Positions 8,303-17,653 are shown, counted from the first letter of the stretch. The stretch is 44,189 bases of DNA from an uncultured Clostridium sp. (GCA_948468505.1 CAOKJE010000007.1:1-44189), one strand, 5' to 3'. Numbers and translations are program-made. The notes: generated by a model not told the origin, from the sequence alone.

Positions 8303-8582
8303 TGTTTTTTACCTCTTTTCTTTTTTCTTTTTGATTTTATTAAAATTGCAATAAGTCGCGTTTCTTATGAAAAACATAAAAACGTAACATTTGCTTTTTG
8401 GTATGTAATTTGAGACAAAGTTTAACTCCCTATACACATTTTCTCTTTTTTGCATAGGTTTGTTTTAATCTTTTTATAAATCCGCTCTTTTTATTATTTA
8501 CTTTATTTTCTCTTTTAATACTTTTAACTTATCTAATAAAATCTCATTTTTTAGCAATTTTGTTATTTTTGCTAATCACTTG
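8303..8582 (-). promoter_or_regulatory. Long 5' leader of the RNase J operon
   Basis: The transcript from the promoter at 8589-8617 would carry about 280 untranslated bases, T-rich on the forward strand. I saw no ORF and no riboswitch motif. A weak hairpin with CCTAT and ATAGG arms is present (about 8430-8457). Feedback by RNase J on its own leader is a possibility only. Confidence 0.45.
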
Positions 8583-8588
8583 CGCTTT

Positions 8589-8617
8589 ATTATACTATAT
8601 TTTTTTTTAAAAGTCAA
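8589..8617 (-). promoter_or_regulatory. Strong sigma-A-type promoter of the RNase J operon
   Basis: On the reverse strand TTGACT (8617-8612) and TATAAT (8594-8589) are 17 bases apart. Confidence 0.75.
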
Positions 8618-8626
8618 ACAAAAACA

Positions 8627-8654
8627 AGGAACCTATCTTTTTAGATAAGTTCCT
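8627..8654 (-). terminator. Terminator after the 8662-9552 gene
   Basis: AGGAAC-ATCT and AGAT-GTTCCT arms around a TTTT loop, just past the stop of the upstream gene, followed on the reverse strand by TTGTTTTTGTTTG. It may work in both directions. Confidence 0.65.
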
Positions 8655-8661
8655 ATCTTTT

Positions 8662-9552
8662 TTAGTTATTTTCTCCTCTACCCTCTGGAAGAGCATCTTC
8701 ATAATCAAATACAATTTTAATTCTTGTAATGGCTCTAATTGCTCTTACAAATTTACTTTGTTTAATTCTTTCCCATAAGCTTGGTTTTGCTTCAAATGTT
8801 GTAGCTTCTACATATTGTTGTTCTTGTGTTTCTGTTGTCGTATTTGTTGTTGTAGCTGTTGCTACTGTTTGTACAGTGTTTTCTGTTTCTTCTACTGTGT
8901 TTTCGATGTTTTGCATTTCTTCGATTGGTGTTGGAATTGATTTTAGCGCATCTGCTATTTCGATTCCAATATAGCTTAAAGCTTTTGATCTGTCTTCAAT
9001 TCTTTCCATATCAATTTCAATATGTAAGTTTGTTTCCAAATTGTTAATTCTTGCATTTAACAATTTAACAGCATCTTGATAATCCTCTTCTTCTGCATCT
9101 TTTGCTTTTCCTACTATTGTTAATGCTTCTATGATATCTTCTGTAAATGTAGTTTCTGCTTTTTTTACTTTTTCTTTCCAGTCTTTTTCTTTTGTTTCTA
9201 CTTCTGTTGTTTCTAATAATTCTTTTAAAGTTGCTGCTTGTCCTATGTTTTGCTCTCTTTGACGGATTAATTCTTCAATTTTTTTGGTATTTTCTTCGAA
9301 TTGATTGGTTGCAAATTCTACTAATCCATAGGCTGCTTTGTATACACTTGCTGGAAAATTCTTTTTCTTTGGATATTCTATTAGGTATGTTTTTATTGAT
9401 TCAATTAAATCTTTAAAATAAGAATCGTCTTCTAATTGAACAATTTGCTTCTTACTTTTTGGATTAATTAATTTTTGGATTTTATCTATATTGGATAATA
9501 TTTTTTCTTCTGTGATAACCATTCTCACATTTACTATGCCTGATTTTGACAT
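8662..9552 (-). CDS. Unrecognised 296-residue helical protein
   Basis: I do not recognise a family. The protein is acidic and mostly helical, with likely coiled coil around residues 80-190 (FEENTKKIEELIRQREQN, KLLNARINNLETNL). A low-complexity linker rich in Thr/Glu/Val/Ala follows (about 215-250), then a basic C-terminal helix (LWERIKQSKFVRAIRAITRIK). There is no signal peptide or clear membrane segment; the basic helix could touch the membrane. AAGGAGG precedes the ATG, and it has its own promoter and terminator. Confidence 0.6.
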   Translation of the reverse strand: MSKSGIVNVRMVITEEKILSNIDKIQKLINPKSKKQIVQLEDDSYFKDLIESIKTYLIEYPKKKNFPASVYKAAYGLVEFATNQFEENTKKIEELIRQREQNIGQAATLKELLETTEVETKEKDWKEKVKKAETTFTEDIIEALTIVGKAKDAEEEDYQDAVKLLNARINNLETNLHIEIDMERIEDRSKALSYIGIEIADALKSIPTPIEEMQNIENTVEETENTVQTVATATTTNTTTETQEQQYVEATTFEAKPSLWERIKQSKFVRAIRAITRIKIVFDYEDALPEGRGENN

Positions 9553-9609
9553 TGCAAAAGTACCTCCTTTTATCTTACGCGTGCTTGCTTTTTATCTATT
9601 TCTTTTTTT

Positions 9610-9638
9610 ATTATACATTAACTTTCAAAAAACTACAA
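9610..9638 (-). promoter_or_regulatory. Promoter of the 8662-9552 gene
   Basis: On the reverse strand TTGTAG and TATAAT are separated by 17 bases, about 60 bases before the ATG. Confidence 0.5.
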
Positions 9639-9754
9639 GTACTTTTTTGTATTTTTTTTTTTAATTTTTTGTTACATAAATATTACAGAAATATTACAAG
9701 ATTCTTTTGTGTTCGACTTATCTTTATCCTATTTTCCCTAATTCTATGTGGTTT

Positions 9755-11473
9755 TTAGTCGATTACTGTTTTTATTTCTTCAAATCTTTTAATTTTTTGC
9801 GTTGTTGTTTTAATTAGTTCTTTGTCTGTTGTCGAAATTTCTCTTATATATTTATAGGCTGGCATGGTTTTGTTGATTTTTTTGATTTCTTGCCAAATTA
9901 CTTGTTTTAAAGCTTCTTCTTCCAAGGTTCCAAAGTTTTCTTTTGCTGTTTCTTTATCATAAACTATTTTAGCACAAATTTTGTAATCTCCATCTTCTTC
10001 TGGTTTTCCGTAGACAAAGCTTTCCTTTATTCCTTCTATTTTATTAATTAAGGTTTCTAATTCTTCTGGATAAATATTTTTTCCGTTTTTTAATACAATG
10101 ACAAATTTCTTTCTTCCAGAAATAAAGATATAACCGTCTTTGTCAATTCTTGCTAAGTCTCCTGTATGTAGCCATCCTTCTTTGTCAATTGTTTCTTTGG
10201 TTGCTTCTTCATTATCATAATATCCCATCATGATAGATGGTCCTTTGGCTACTAATTCACCAATTCCCTCTTCATTTGGTTCTACAATTTTAACTTCTAA
10301 ACTTGGAAATGCTTTTCCGATAGAGCCTAATCTTCTATATTTGTCGTCCTCTGCTGCAATTACTGGCGAACTTTCGGTTAGACCATAGCCTTGATACATG
10401 GCAACTCCTAATTCGTTAAAACCTTTTTCTGCTTCTGGATCTAATGCAGCTCCGCCAGATACAAATAGGCGTAGTCTTCCCCCTAAATTGTCATGAATTT
10501 CTTTAAATAATTTTCTTCTGATATCAATTCCAACTTTTAATAAAAATTGGCTGATTTTAATTCCTTTTTTTACGGTTTCTAGTTTTCCTTTTTTCTCAAT
10601 GTTTTTCATGACTCTTTTATACATACTCTCAAAAAGAATTGGAACTGATACCATAGCTGTTACTCTATATTCTTTGATGTTATCAGCAATGTGCCTAATT
10701 CCTTCACAAAAAGCAATGCTTGAGCCTTTTGAAACAGGATAAATAAAACCTGTGGTACATTCAAAGGTATGGTGTAATGGTAAAAAGGATAGAAACACAT
10801 CATTTTCATCGACTTTAATAGTAGATGCTATGTCAAATAAATTGGCACATAAATTTTTATGGGATAACATGACCGCTTTTGACATGGCTGTTGTTCCTGA
10901 GGTAAATAGCATGACTCCCATTTCTTCAGAATTGATTTTGGCATCTATAAATTCTCGATTTCCAGCTTCTATTAATTCTTTTCCTTTTTTTATCAACTCT
11001 TTTTGTGAACAAATTCCGTCTGTTTGTTCTTCTAAATCCATAGAAATAAAGAATTTAATGTTAGCATTCTTTTTTTCTTTGATTTCATTCATGATGTTGT
11101 TATATTTATTAGAATAGAAAATTGCTTCTACACCTGAACGTAAAATTAGGTTTTCTATTTCATTATCTGGCAAAGCTTTGTCTAATGGAACAACGACTCC
11201 TGTTCCCGCAACTGTCGCAAAATAAGCCATTCCCCATTCATATCTGTTTTCTGAAATCACAGCAATTCTTTTGTCTTTTAATCCCATGGAAATTAGCGCT
11301 GTTCCTAGGTTGTTGATTTCTTCTCTAAATTGCTTGTGTGTAATTTCTCTAAATACTCCCTCTTCTTCTGTTTTAAATATATAGGCTGGTCTATCGCCAT
11401 ATAACTTGCCTGATTTTTCAAGCATTTCTTTTAAATTTTCATATTTTGGCATTTTATGAATTGGTTCCCTCAT
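9755..11473 (-). CDS. Long-chain acyl-CoA synthetase (AMP-binding)
   Basis: A 572-residue ANL-superfamily enzyme that activates a carboxylic acid, most likely a fatty acid, through an acyl-adenylate to the CoA thioester. The P-loop-like motif is MLFTSGTTAMSKAVMLSH (about 190-207), the adenylate motif is YQGYGLTESSP (about 365), and the hinge and C-terminal domain read GWLHTGDLARIDKDGYIF and SGRKKFVIVLKNGKNIYPEE. It resembles the FadD/FAA1-type subgroup. Its ATG overlaps the stop of the upstream tetR gene (ATGA), so the regulator and enzyme form one operon. Glycine codons of the NNC|GGN type are intact here, including GAC|GGT and ATC|GGA, and there is no in-frame CGG. Confidence 0.92.
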   Translation of the reverse strand: MREPIHKMPKYENLKEMLEKSGKLYGDRPAYIFKTEEEGVFREITHKQFREEINNLGTALISMGLKDKRIAVISENRYEWGMAYFATVAGTGVVVPLDKALPDNEIENLILRSGVEAIFYSNKYNNIMNEIKEKKNANIKFFISMDLEEQTDGICSQKELIKKGKELIEAGNREFIDAKINSEEMGVMLFTSGTTAMSKAVMLSHKNLCANLFDIASTIKVDENDVFLSFLPLHHTFECTTGFIYPVSKGSSIAFCEGIRHIADNIKEYRVTAMVSVPILFESMYKRVMKNIEKKGKLETVKKGIKISQFLLKVGIDIRRKLFKEIHDNLGGRLRLFVSGGAALDPEAEKGFNELGVAMYQGYGLTESSPVIAAEDDKYRRLGSIGKAFPSLEVKIVEPNEEGIGELVAKGPSIMMGYYDNEEATKETIDKEGWLHTGDLARIDKDGYIFISGRKKFVIVLKNGKNIYPEELETLINKIEGIKESFVYGKPEEDGDYKICAKIVYDKETAKENFGTLEEEALKQVIWQEIKKINKTMPAYKYIREISTTDKELIKTTTQKIKRFEEIKTVID

Positions 11474-12040
11474 TTTACCTTCAACCCTTCTATTACTGTA
11501 TTTTCAAACTCTTTAAATAATTTCATTGTGTCAATTGCTTCTTCTTTTCTTGTTTTGTATACCAAGCTAGAACATATTAAGGCATAAATCTCAGAGGCAA
11601 TCGCCTGCGGATTTCCCTTTTTAATTTGTCCGGCATCCATTCCTTCTTTTACTATATTTTCAATTTGTCCGATATATTCTAAAATGTGCTTTCTACATTT
11701 TTGATGCCTTGCTTCATTGCCCCAAAATTGACTTAGTAAAATAGTAATTAAGTCTTCATATTTTACAACTATTTTTATTTGGATTAAGACAATGGCTTTG
11801 ATTTTGTCAATATAATTAGAAAATTTGGCTGTTTTTATATCAATACTATTTTGTAAAAGTTTTATTCCTTCTTCTACTAAAAAATTGAAAATTTCCTCTT
11901 TGCTGGAAAAGTGATAATATAAAGTACCTTTGGCTACTCCTACGGTTGCTGTTATTTCTTCGATACTTGTTCCGGTCATATCCTTTTTCTGCAAATAGTT
12001 TCATTGATGTTTCAAATATTTTTCTTTTGGTTTTGTTCAT
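11470..12040 (-). CDS. TetR-family regulator, read through one +1 frameshift
   Basis: The N-terminal helix-turn-helix starts KRKIFETSMKLFAEKGYD, then an in-frame CGG at 11972-11974 throws the 0 frame off. Skipping C gives GYDGTSIEEITATVGVAKG followed by TLYYHFSSKEEIF, a textbook TetR recognition region, with the restored glycine as residue 23. The corrected protein is 189 residues. It overlaps the acyl-CoA synthetase start by ATGA and probably controls that operon with a fatty-acyl or related ligand, as FadR-type TetR proteins do; the ligand is inference. Confidence 0.9.
11972..11974 (-). other. CGG +1 frameshift site in tetR
   Basis: GAC-CGG-A: skipping C gives GGA and restores EKGYD-G-TSIEEI. 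Confidence 0.9.
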
Positions 12041-12184
12041 ATTCTTAACATCCTTCCTCTTTTCTCTTTTATACCGATTTTATTATATAGTCTTTTCCTT
12101 TTTTTTGCAATAGCTTTTTTGGTTTTTCGACGATTTGTTCAGTTTTGCTGTTTTTGGTATGGGGGGCACAAGACATCGTTTGCT

Positions 12185-12208
12185 AATGGTTCCAGGCTTG
12201 TTTGGCAA
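12185..12208 (+). repeat. Repeat of the ATTGGTTCC family, diverged copy
   Basis: AATGGTTCC...TTTGGCAAC resembles the units at 28097-28159 and 32020-32057. It lies in the intergenic stretch before the MYG1-like gene. Confidence 0.4.
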
Positions 12209-12230
12209 CTAGCATTCTGTATAAGACCGC

Positions 12231-12259
12231 TTGTTTTATGTGAATTTATATGATATAAT
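12231..12259 (+). promoter_or_regulatory. Promoter of the MYG1-like gene
   Basis: TTGTTT and TATAAT with a 17-base spacer, about 40 bases before the ATG. Confidence 0.6.
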
Positions 12260-12301
12260 AATGTCGTTAAAAAGAAAATTCAAACATCAGGAGGGATTAG
12301 A

Positions 12302-13327
12302 ATGAATATTAATATTTTAAGTTCTTTGACAAGTGTAACAGACCGGGAGAACAGATTAACTATTGGCACTCACAATGGAATATTTCATGCAGATGAAGTA
12401 GTTGCTTGTGCCATTTTATGCTTGCTGAATTTCACTATGTCAGTGCAAATATTGCGAACGCGAGATTTAAAAATGCTTTCGCAATGCGATATTTGTGTCG
12501 ATGTAGGTGGAGGTAATTTTGACCACCATCAAGCAGGGTTTCATAAGACTCGAGAAAATGGCATAAAATATGCCAGTGCAGGATTGATATGGAAATGTTA
12601 CGGAAGACAGTTAATTAGCCTGTTTTTGGATAAATATTTTCCGAAGGCATACGATATTGATATTGATGCTGTCTTTAAAAATTTTGACAAATCTTTTATC
12701 GCACCAGTTGACTGTGAGGACAATGGAATAGAAGCAACACATTGTTCTAGTTTCATTTCTTCTTTTTTACCTTTATGGTTTAACAATAAGCAATCTGATT
12801 TCGACAATCGGTTTAAAAAAGCTCTTATAACAACCATATCTGTATTAGAAGAAACATTAAAAACAACTATCGGTAAGGAAATTTCTAAGAATATAATTGA
12901 GAATAATTGGAAAAATCGTGACTATTTCCATAATGGAATTCTTGAAATTCCATCTCAAACAATAATGTGGCTTGAAACAGTTATTAATATTAACGCTTCT
13001 ACCAAAATGAACAAAATTAATTTTGTAATTTTTCCTTATCCTAATGGTGGATGGGCTGCCCAGTGTGTTCCACCATCTTTAAAAAACAAGTATGGAAAAA
13101 GAATCCCTTTTCCTCGCAACTGGGCAGGTCAAACCGATAAGCTTCCAGAACTCTCTACAATAGACGGAGCGACTTTTTGCCATAATGGTTGCTTTTTTGT
13201 TAGAGCTTCTACTAAAAAAGCTGTCATTGAAATGTGCAATATTGCATTTTCAAAATCTTTTTCAGTATACGCACTTCTCATGAAAGCTATGTCTTTCATT
13301 TCAGCAATCCCATGCGGAGAATCCTAA
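12302..13327 (+). CDS. MYG1/UPF0160-family metal-dependent protein with sense CGG codons
   Basis: A 341-residue member of the MYG1 (UPF0160) family, DHH-like metal-dependent hydrolases or exonucleases. IGTHNGIFHADEV (about 22-34) and DVGGGNFDHHQAGF (about 66-79) carry the metal-binding His/Asp clusters, and GGWAAQCVPPS and FPRNWAG match the C-terminal part. CAGGAGGG precedes the ATG. Unlike the core genes here, it has two in-frame CGG codons (12344-12346, codon 15; 12809-12811, codon 170) that must be read as ordinary sense codons for the family sequence to continue. If CGG forced +1 reading, the product would end after 18 residues. Its own promoter and terminator suggest a recently acquired gene; the family is uncommon in bacteria. 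Confidence 0.85.
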   Translation: MNINILSSLTSVTDRENRLTIGTHNGIFHADEVVACAILCLLNFTMSVQILRTRDLKMLSQCDICVDVGGGNFDHHQAGFHKTRENGIKYASAGLIWKCYGRQLISLFLDKYFPKAYDIDIDAVFKNFDKSFIAPVDCEDNGIEATHCSSFISSFLPLWFNNKQSDFDNRFKKALITTISVLEETLKTTIGKEISKNIIENNWKNRDYFHNGILEIPSQTIMWLETVININASTKMNKINFVIFPYPNGGWAAQCVPPSLKNKYGKRIPFPRNWAGQTDKLPELSTIDGATFCHNGCFFVRASTKKAVIEMCNIAFSKSFSVYALLMKAMSFISAIPCGES

Positions 13328-13338
13328 TCGATTCTCCG
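13315..13338 (+). terminator. Terminator of the MYG1-like gene
   Basis: CGGAGAAT and ATTCTCCG arms followed by TTTTCTT. The stop codon lies in the loop region. Confidence 0.75.
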
Positions 13339-13468
13339 TTTTCTTATGAAAAAAACACCACTCTCAAAAATCATTTTTTCGCAAATTTCTCTTTACTTTT
13401 TTCATTAACTAATATAAAATAAGTTAGAATTGGATACAATATAAAAGAAAAAATTTTGGAGGAAACAA

Positions 13469-15865
13469 ATGAAAAACAAAAACGAATTAAATTACAAAGA
13501 CCTAAAAATGACATGTAATGAAAATTTATTCAAATTTGAAACCACCGAAGAATTAGAGCCAATCCAAGAAGGTATTGGGCAAGACCGTGGTATCAAAGCT
13601 TTAGAATTTGGATTACAAGTAGATGTTAAAGGATATAACCTATATTTAGAAGGTCCAAGTGGTGTTGGAAAAACCATGTACACCAAAAACTACTTAGAAA
13701 AAATTGCACCTAAGAAAAAAGTGCCTTCTGATTGGTGTTATATCTATAATTTTGACAATCCAAATGAACCAATTGCTGTAGAATTACCAGCTGGAAAAGG
13801 AAAAGAATTCAAAGAAGCAATGGATGGGTTTATCAAAGAAATTCGAAAAGATATTAAAAAGACCTTTAATAATGACGATTTTGAAAAAGAAAAATCTTTG
13901 ATTAAGCAAGAATTTGAAGTTAAGCGTTCTTCTTTATTAGAAAAACTAAATCAAGATGCTTCCAAATATAATTTTCAAGTAAAGGCTGCCCAAAATGGTA
14001 TCTATATGATGCCAGTTGTTGATGGTAAAGCAATTGAAGAAGAAGAATTTGAAAAATTAGATGCCACTGTAAAACAAGTTTACGAGCAAAACTCTACTTT
14101 TGTACAAGAACAAATTATGGAGGCAATTGGCAAGATTAAAGAAATTGAACGTCAAGCAGATAAAAAGATTGCAGAATGGCAATCTAATGTAGCTTTGCTT
14201 ACCGTTAATGTTCACATTAACTATTTAAAATCACAATATAAAAGAAACAAAAAAATTAATAAATTTTTAAATGATATGAAACAAGATATTCTAAAAAATA
14301 TACCAATTTTCTTGGAAGACGATGCTAACAAACAACCAGCTGGAACACCTCAAGCACCTAACATGAAAAAACCAGATCCATGTTTAAACTACCGTGTCAA
14401 CTTATTTATTGATAACTCTAATTTAGAGGGTGCCCCTGTTATTATGGATTCTAATTACTCTTATCACAATATTTTTGGAACTTTAGAATATGAAAATTAC
14501 TATGGTTCTTTAAAAACAGATCACACTATGCTAAAGCCTCGGACTTATGCAACGAGCAAATGGTGGTTACATTATTTTCCAAGCTAAGGATTTATTAGCA
14601 AATGGTATATGCTACGAAGCTTTGAAAAAAGCTTTAAGAGTAAAAGAATTAAGCATTGAAAATGCTGCTGAACAGCGTTCTTCTATGGTATTGGTTTCTT
14701 TAAAACCTGAACCAATTCCTTTAAACTTAAAAGTTATTTTAATTGGAAGCGCTAGTATTTATCAATCTCTTTTAGCTATGGATAGTGATTTTAAAAAATT
14801 GTTTAAAATAAAAGTAGAATTTGAAGATGATGCTTTAATTAACAACGAAAATTTACAAAAATTATCTCAAATTGTTCATGGATTTTGTGCTCATGAAGAA
14901 TTACCACATCTTGATCGCTCTGGTATGGCTCGTTTAGTGGAATATGCTTCCAAAATAGCAGGAAGTCACAGCAAAGTTTCTACTCGTTTTGATAGCTTAA
15001 CGCAAGTAGTTGGTGAAGCTGCTACTTGGGCAAAAATGGCAAAATCTAAGACGGTTACTGCTAAATTTATTGATAAGGCTTTAGAAGAACGTATTGAACG
15101 TGTTAAAAAATATGACAGTAAATACCTAGAAATGATAAAACAAAATGCTCTTTTGATTAATACCTCAGGTTTTGAAGTTGGAGAATTAAATGGCTTAACC
15201 GTTATGACAATTGGTGATTATACCTTTGGAAAACCTGCTAAAATAACAGTTAATACCTATACTGGAAAAAATGGAATTATCAATATCGAAAGAGAAGTTG
15301 AAATTTCTGGTCCTTCTCATTCAAAAGGTGTATTGATTTTAACTCGGATACTTAGGTGAAATGTTTGCACAAGATATTCCTTTGTGCTTAACAGCAAGTA
15401 TTTGTTTTGAGCAATTATACAATGGCGTGGATGGTGATAGTGCTTCTAGCACCGAGCTATATGGTTTGTTATCTAGTTTGTCTGGTATTCCTATTAACCA
15501 ATCAATTGCTGTTACTCGGTTCTGTTAATCAAAAAGGTCAAATCCAACCAATTGGTGGCGTAAATGAAAAGATTGAAGGCTTTTTCCAAATTTGTAAAAT
15601 GAGGGGCTTAGATGGCTCTCACGGCGTTATGATACCAGTACAAAATGTGGATAATTTACAGTTGTCTGGCGAAATCATTGAAGCTGTTAAGAATAAGTTG
15701 TTCCATGTTTATTCGATTTCTACGATTGAGGAAGGAATTGAAGTTTTAACTGGTGTTCCAGCAGGTCGAAAAGACAAAAATGGTCACTTTCCTGCTGGTA
15801 CGATTAATTATTTGGTTTATGAGAAGTTAAAAAAATATGCTGAAATAAGCGAAAAGAGGGATTAG
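13469..15865 (+). CDS. Lon-related AAA+ protease (AAA_32 type), read through three +1 frameshifts
   Basis: An ATP-dependent serine protease of the Lon-related group with a large insert between the Walker motifs (E. coli YcbZ-like). Walker A is [10 protein letters not shown] (about residue 67). The 0 frame breaks at three CGG codons. Skipping C restores [14 protein letters not shown] (14540), [11 protein letters not shown] (15345) and [17 protein letters not shown] (15517). Only the corrected reading joins the catalytic serine (GVDGDSASS) to the catalytic lysine ([10 protein letters not shown]), because the third site lies between them. The corrected length is 797 residues, as expected. GGAGGAAACAA precedes the ATG. 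The KRD C-terminus is encoded by the terminator stem. Confidence 0.93.
14540..14542 (+). other. CGG +1 frameshift site in the Lon-like gene (1)
   Basis: CCT-CGG-A: skipping C gives GGA and restores [14 protein letters not shown]. Confidence 0.9.
15345..15347 (+). other. CGG +1 frameshift site in the Lon-like gene (2)
   Basis: ACT-CGG-A: skipping C gives GGA and restores LILT-G-YLGEMF. Confidence 0.9.
15517..15519 (+). other. CGG +1 frameshift site in the Lon-like gene (3)
   Basis: ACT-CGG-T: skipping C gives GGT and restores AVT-G-SVNQKG, between catalytic Ser and Lys. Confidence 0.9.
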
Positions 15866-15874
15866 TCCCTCTTT
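15853..15874 (+). terminator. Terminator after the Lon-like gene
   Basis: AAAGAGGG and CCCTCTTT arms with a 6-base loop containing the stop codon, then CTTTTTCTT. It lies between convergent genes. Confidence 0.75.
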
Positions 15875-15881
15875 CTTTTTC

Positions 15882-16271
15882 TTAAAACACATTTTGTAAA
15901 TTAAAATCATACTTATCCTCAATATGCTTTAAAACAAAAACACTTTTATCTAACTCACTTGTTGCCTCTTCATACTCCTCTGTTTCAAGATAACTCTTAA
16001 TCGCAACAAAATCTGTTTCCACCTTTTCTAGCTCGTCATGTTCAATATAATATGCCAATTTATCATGTTTTTGTTGCCAATTCTGATAAATTGCTTCCAT
16101 TTGCTTTTGTATGGCTTGTTTTTCCATATTGTTTTGTGTTATCTTTTCTCTTAAATCTGTAAGTCCATTTGACAATTCTAAAACTGCTTCTGTTGTATAA
16201 TTTCCAGTTATTCTATCTCCAAAAATAATAGCGATAATAATAACAATACAAATAATCGTTTCTTTTAACAT
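15882..16271 (-). CDS. DUF4363 family protein
   Basis: A 129-residue protein with one N-terminal membrane anchor (IICIVIIIAIIFG) and an outward helical domain (KITQNNMEKQAIQKQ to the end). It matches the DUF4363 pattern in length, topology and neighbourhood: in Firmicutes this family is typically encoded beside a DUF421 membrane protein, as here. Function is unknown. It follows the DUF421 gene by 75 bases that hold a REP-like repeat. Confidence 0.75.
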   Translation of the reverse strand: MLKETIICIVIIIAIIFGDRITGNYTTEAVLELSNGLTDLREKITQNNMEKQAIQKQMEAIYQNWQQKHDKLAYYIEHDELEKVETDFVAIKSYLETEEYEEATSELDKSVFVLKHIEDKYDFNLQNVF

Positions 16272-16300
16272 CTTTAAACTCCTATTCTTTCTAATTATTT

Positions 16301-16355
16301 TAAGGAGTGCCCTATCCCCAAAACAGGGATTTTAAGGAACGTCCCCCTAATCCCT
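16301..16355 (+). repeat. REP-like repeat, copy 3
   Basis: TAAGGAGTGCCC, then CAGGGATTTTAAGGAACGTC and CTAATCCCT, closely match 1071-1140. On the reverse strand it overlaps the last codons and stop of the DUF421 gene and precedes DUF4363. Confidence 0.85.
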
Positions 16356-17027
16356 CTTTTTATTTTTAGCCTGACAAAAAAATTGTCCTTTACCATCTAT
16401 TGTTACAACTAAGGCCTCTTCTGGCTTCATTTTAAATTTTTCTACTTGTTTTTTTAGCCAAGCATAATTTTTCCCTAATGCTTGCAAATTTTTATACATT
16501 ATTTTTCCATCTATTACTAAGTCATAAGGAATTCCTTCATATTCTGGTTGAATTTGAAAATCTTCTGGAATGGTATTTCTTTTTTCTGGTTTTTGAATAA
16601 CAGTTACTTGACCACTTGTTTCTAATATGGCATATTCTACATCTCCAAGATTTACCACATTGTTTCCTCTTAGTCTTTCTTCTAATTCATTGATTGTAAA
16701 TCTTTCTTTTCTTAGTGCTTCTTCATTAATTTTCCCTCGATAAATTAAGATGCTTGGCTTTCCACAGATTACTTCTCTTGCTTTCAAACTTTTCATATTG
16801 ATAACAGAAATAATTAAATGCATCACTAGCAAACCTAATATTGGAATAATACCATTTGAGATTGGAATTCCTATTTCTGTCATGGGAATAGATGCCAGGT
16901 CTGCTATCATGATAGATATTGCTAATTCAAATGGTTGCAACTGACCAATTTCTCTTTTTCCCATTAGCCTCATTACAATTAAAACTATTGTGTAAAGTAT
17001 AATGGCTCTAAAAAATGTAATTAACAT
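16347..17027 (-). CDS. DUF421 (YetF-like) membrane protein
   Basis: A 226-residue protein with three N-terminal membrane helices (about 1-75) and a soluble C-terminal domain. LMGKREIGQLQPFELAISIM and NVVNLGDVEYAILETSGQ are typical DUF421 signatures. In Bacillus, related proteins (YetF/YdfS) assemble in the spore or cell membrane, and some paralogues are germination-associated. Here it heads an operon with DUF4363. The last residues (KNKKRD) are encoded inside the REP-like repeat, so the repeat has probably replaced the original C-terminus. Confidence 0.88.
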   Translation of the reverse strand: MLITFFRAIILYTIVLIVMRLMGKREIGQLQPFELAISIMIADLASIPMTEIGIPISNGIIPILGLLVMHLIISVINMKSLKAREVICGKPSILIYRGKINEEALRKERFTINELEERLRGNNVVNLGDVEYAILETSGQVTVIQKPEKRNTIPEDFQIQPEYEGIPYDLVIDGKIMYKNLQALGKNYAWLKKQVEKFKMKPEEALVVTIDGKGQFFCQAKNKKRD

Positions 17028-17215
17028 GAAAACACCTACTTTTTATTTTTCATTCAAGAATACAGCTTTTAAAATGCAATTTTTTATTTATTTTTTACAA
17101 ATTTTAACTATTTTATACGCATTTTTTTGAATAATTTTTTTTATTTTGAGAATAATAATTTTAGAACCTTTTTGAAAATGACTAAATGAATTTTAATTCT
17201 AAGGAGGTTAGACCT

Positions 17216-17590
17216 ATGACAGATGCTCAAGGAAATCAAACAAAATCAGGAGCTTCTACTGCATGGCAAATCGTTGGTAGACTAATTGCTTCTGCTGTAG
17301 TATTAGCTATTACTGCATTTTTTACACCTGGATTTACCATTAATAGTTTTTGGACTTTAGCTATTGCTGCTGTCGTCCTAACAGTTATTGATTATTTAGT
17401 TATCAAATTTACTGGTTTACATGCCAGCCCATTTGGTAAAGGATTTGTAGGATTCGCTTTAGCAGCAATTGTTTTATATGTAACACAATTTTTTGTTGCA
17501 GGATATTCTATTTCTTGGATGGCTGCCATTATTGGTGCTTTAATCTATGGTGTAGTTGATTACTTCATACCTGGAAATCAGTCTATGTAG
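17216..17590 (+). CDS. PF04020-type four-helix membrane protein (phage-holin-4-2 family)
   Basis: A 124-residue protein with four membrane segments after a short polar N-terminus (MTDAQGNQTKSGASTAWQ). Motifs such as FTPGFTINSFWTLAIAA and GYSISWMAAIIGALI are typical of the family often called phage holin 4-2 or mycobacterial 4 TMS. Its role in chromosomes is not known, and nothing phage-like surrounds it. I chose the ATG at 17216 because AAGGAGG lies 8 bases upstream; an in-frame ATG at 17186 lacks a binding site. Confidence 0.82.
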   Translation: MTDAQGNQTKSGASTAWQIVGRLIASAVVLAITAFFTPGFTINSFWTLAIAAVVLTVIDYLVIKFTGLHASPFGKGFVGFALAAIVLYVTQFFVAGYSISWMAAIIGALIYGVVDYFIPGNQSM

Positions 17591-17602
17591 TGATTGTTTT
17601 TT

Positions 17603-17653
17603 AAAAGACATATAAAATTCTTTTATTTATTTTAAGAATTCTATATGTCTTTT
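17603..17653 (+). terminator. Terminator after the four-helix membrane protein
   Basis: A long stem: AAAAGACATAT at the start pairs with ATATGTCTTTT at the end, with an inner AATTCTT/AAGAATT pairing and a T-rich tail. Confidence 0.75.

Noticed and set aside
7107..8413. Several forward ORFs opposite RNase J
   Set aside because: They are shadows of a low-complexity reverse-strand gene.
17186..17215. ATG at 17186 as the start of the four-helix membrane protein
   Set aside because: It has no binding site, whereas AAGGAGG fits the ATG at 17216.
16347..17590. Prophage suggested by the phage-holin-like family name
   Set aside because: PF04020 proteins are common chromosomal genes, and no other phage gene is nearby.
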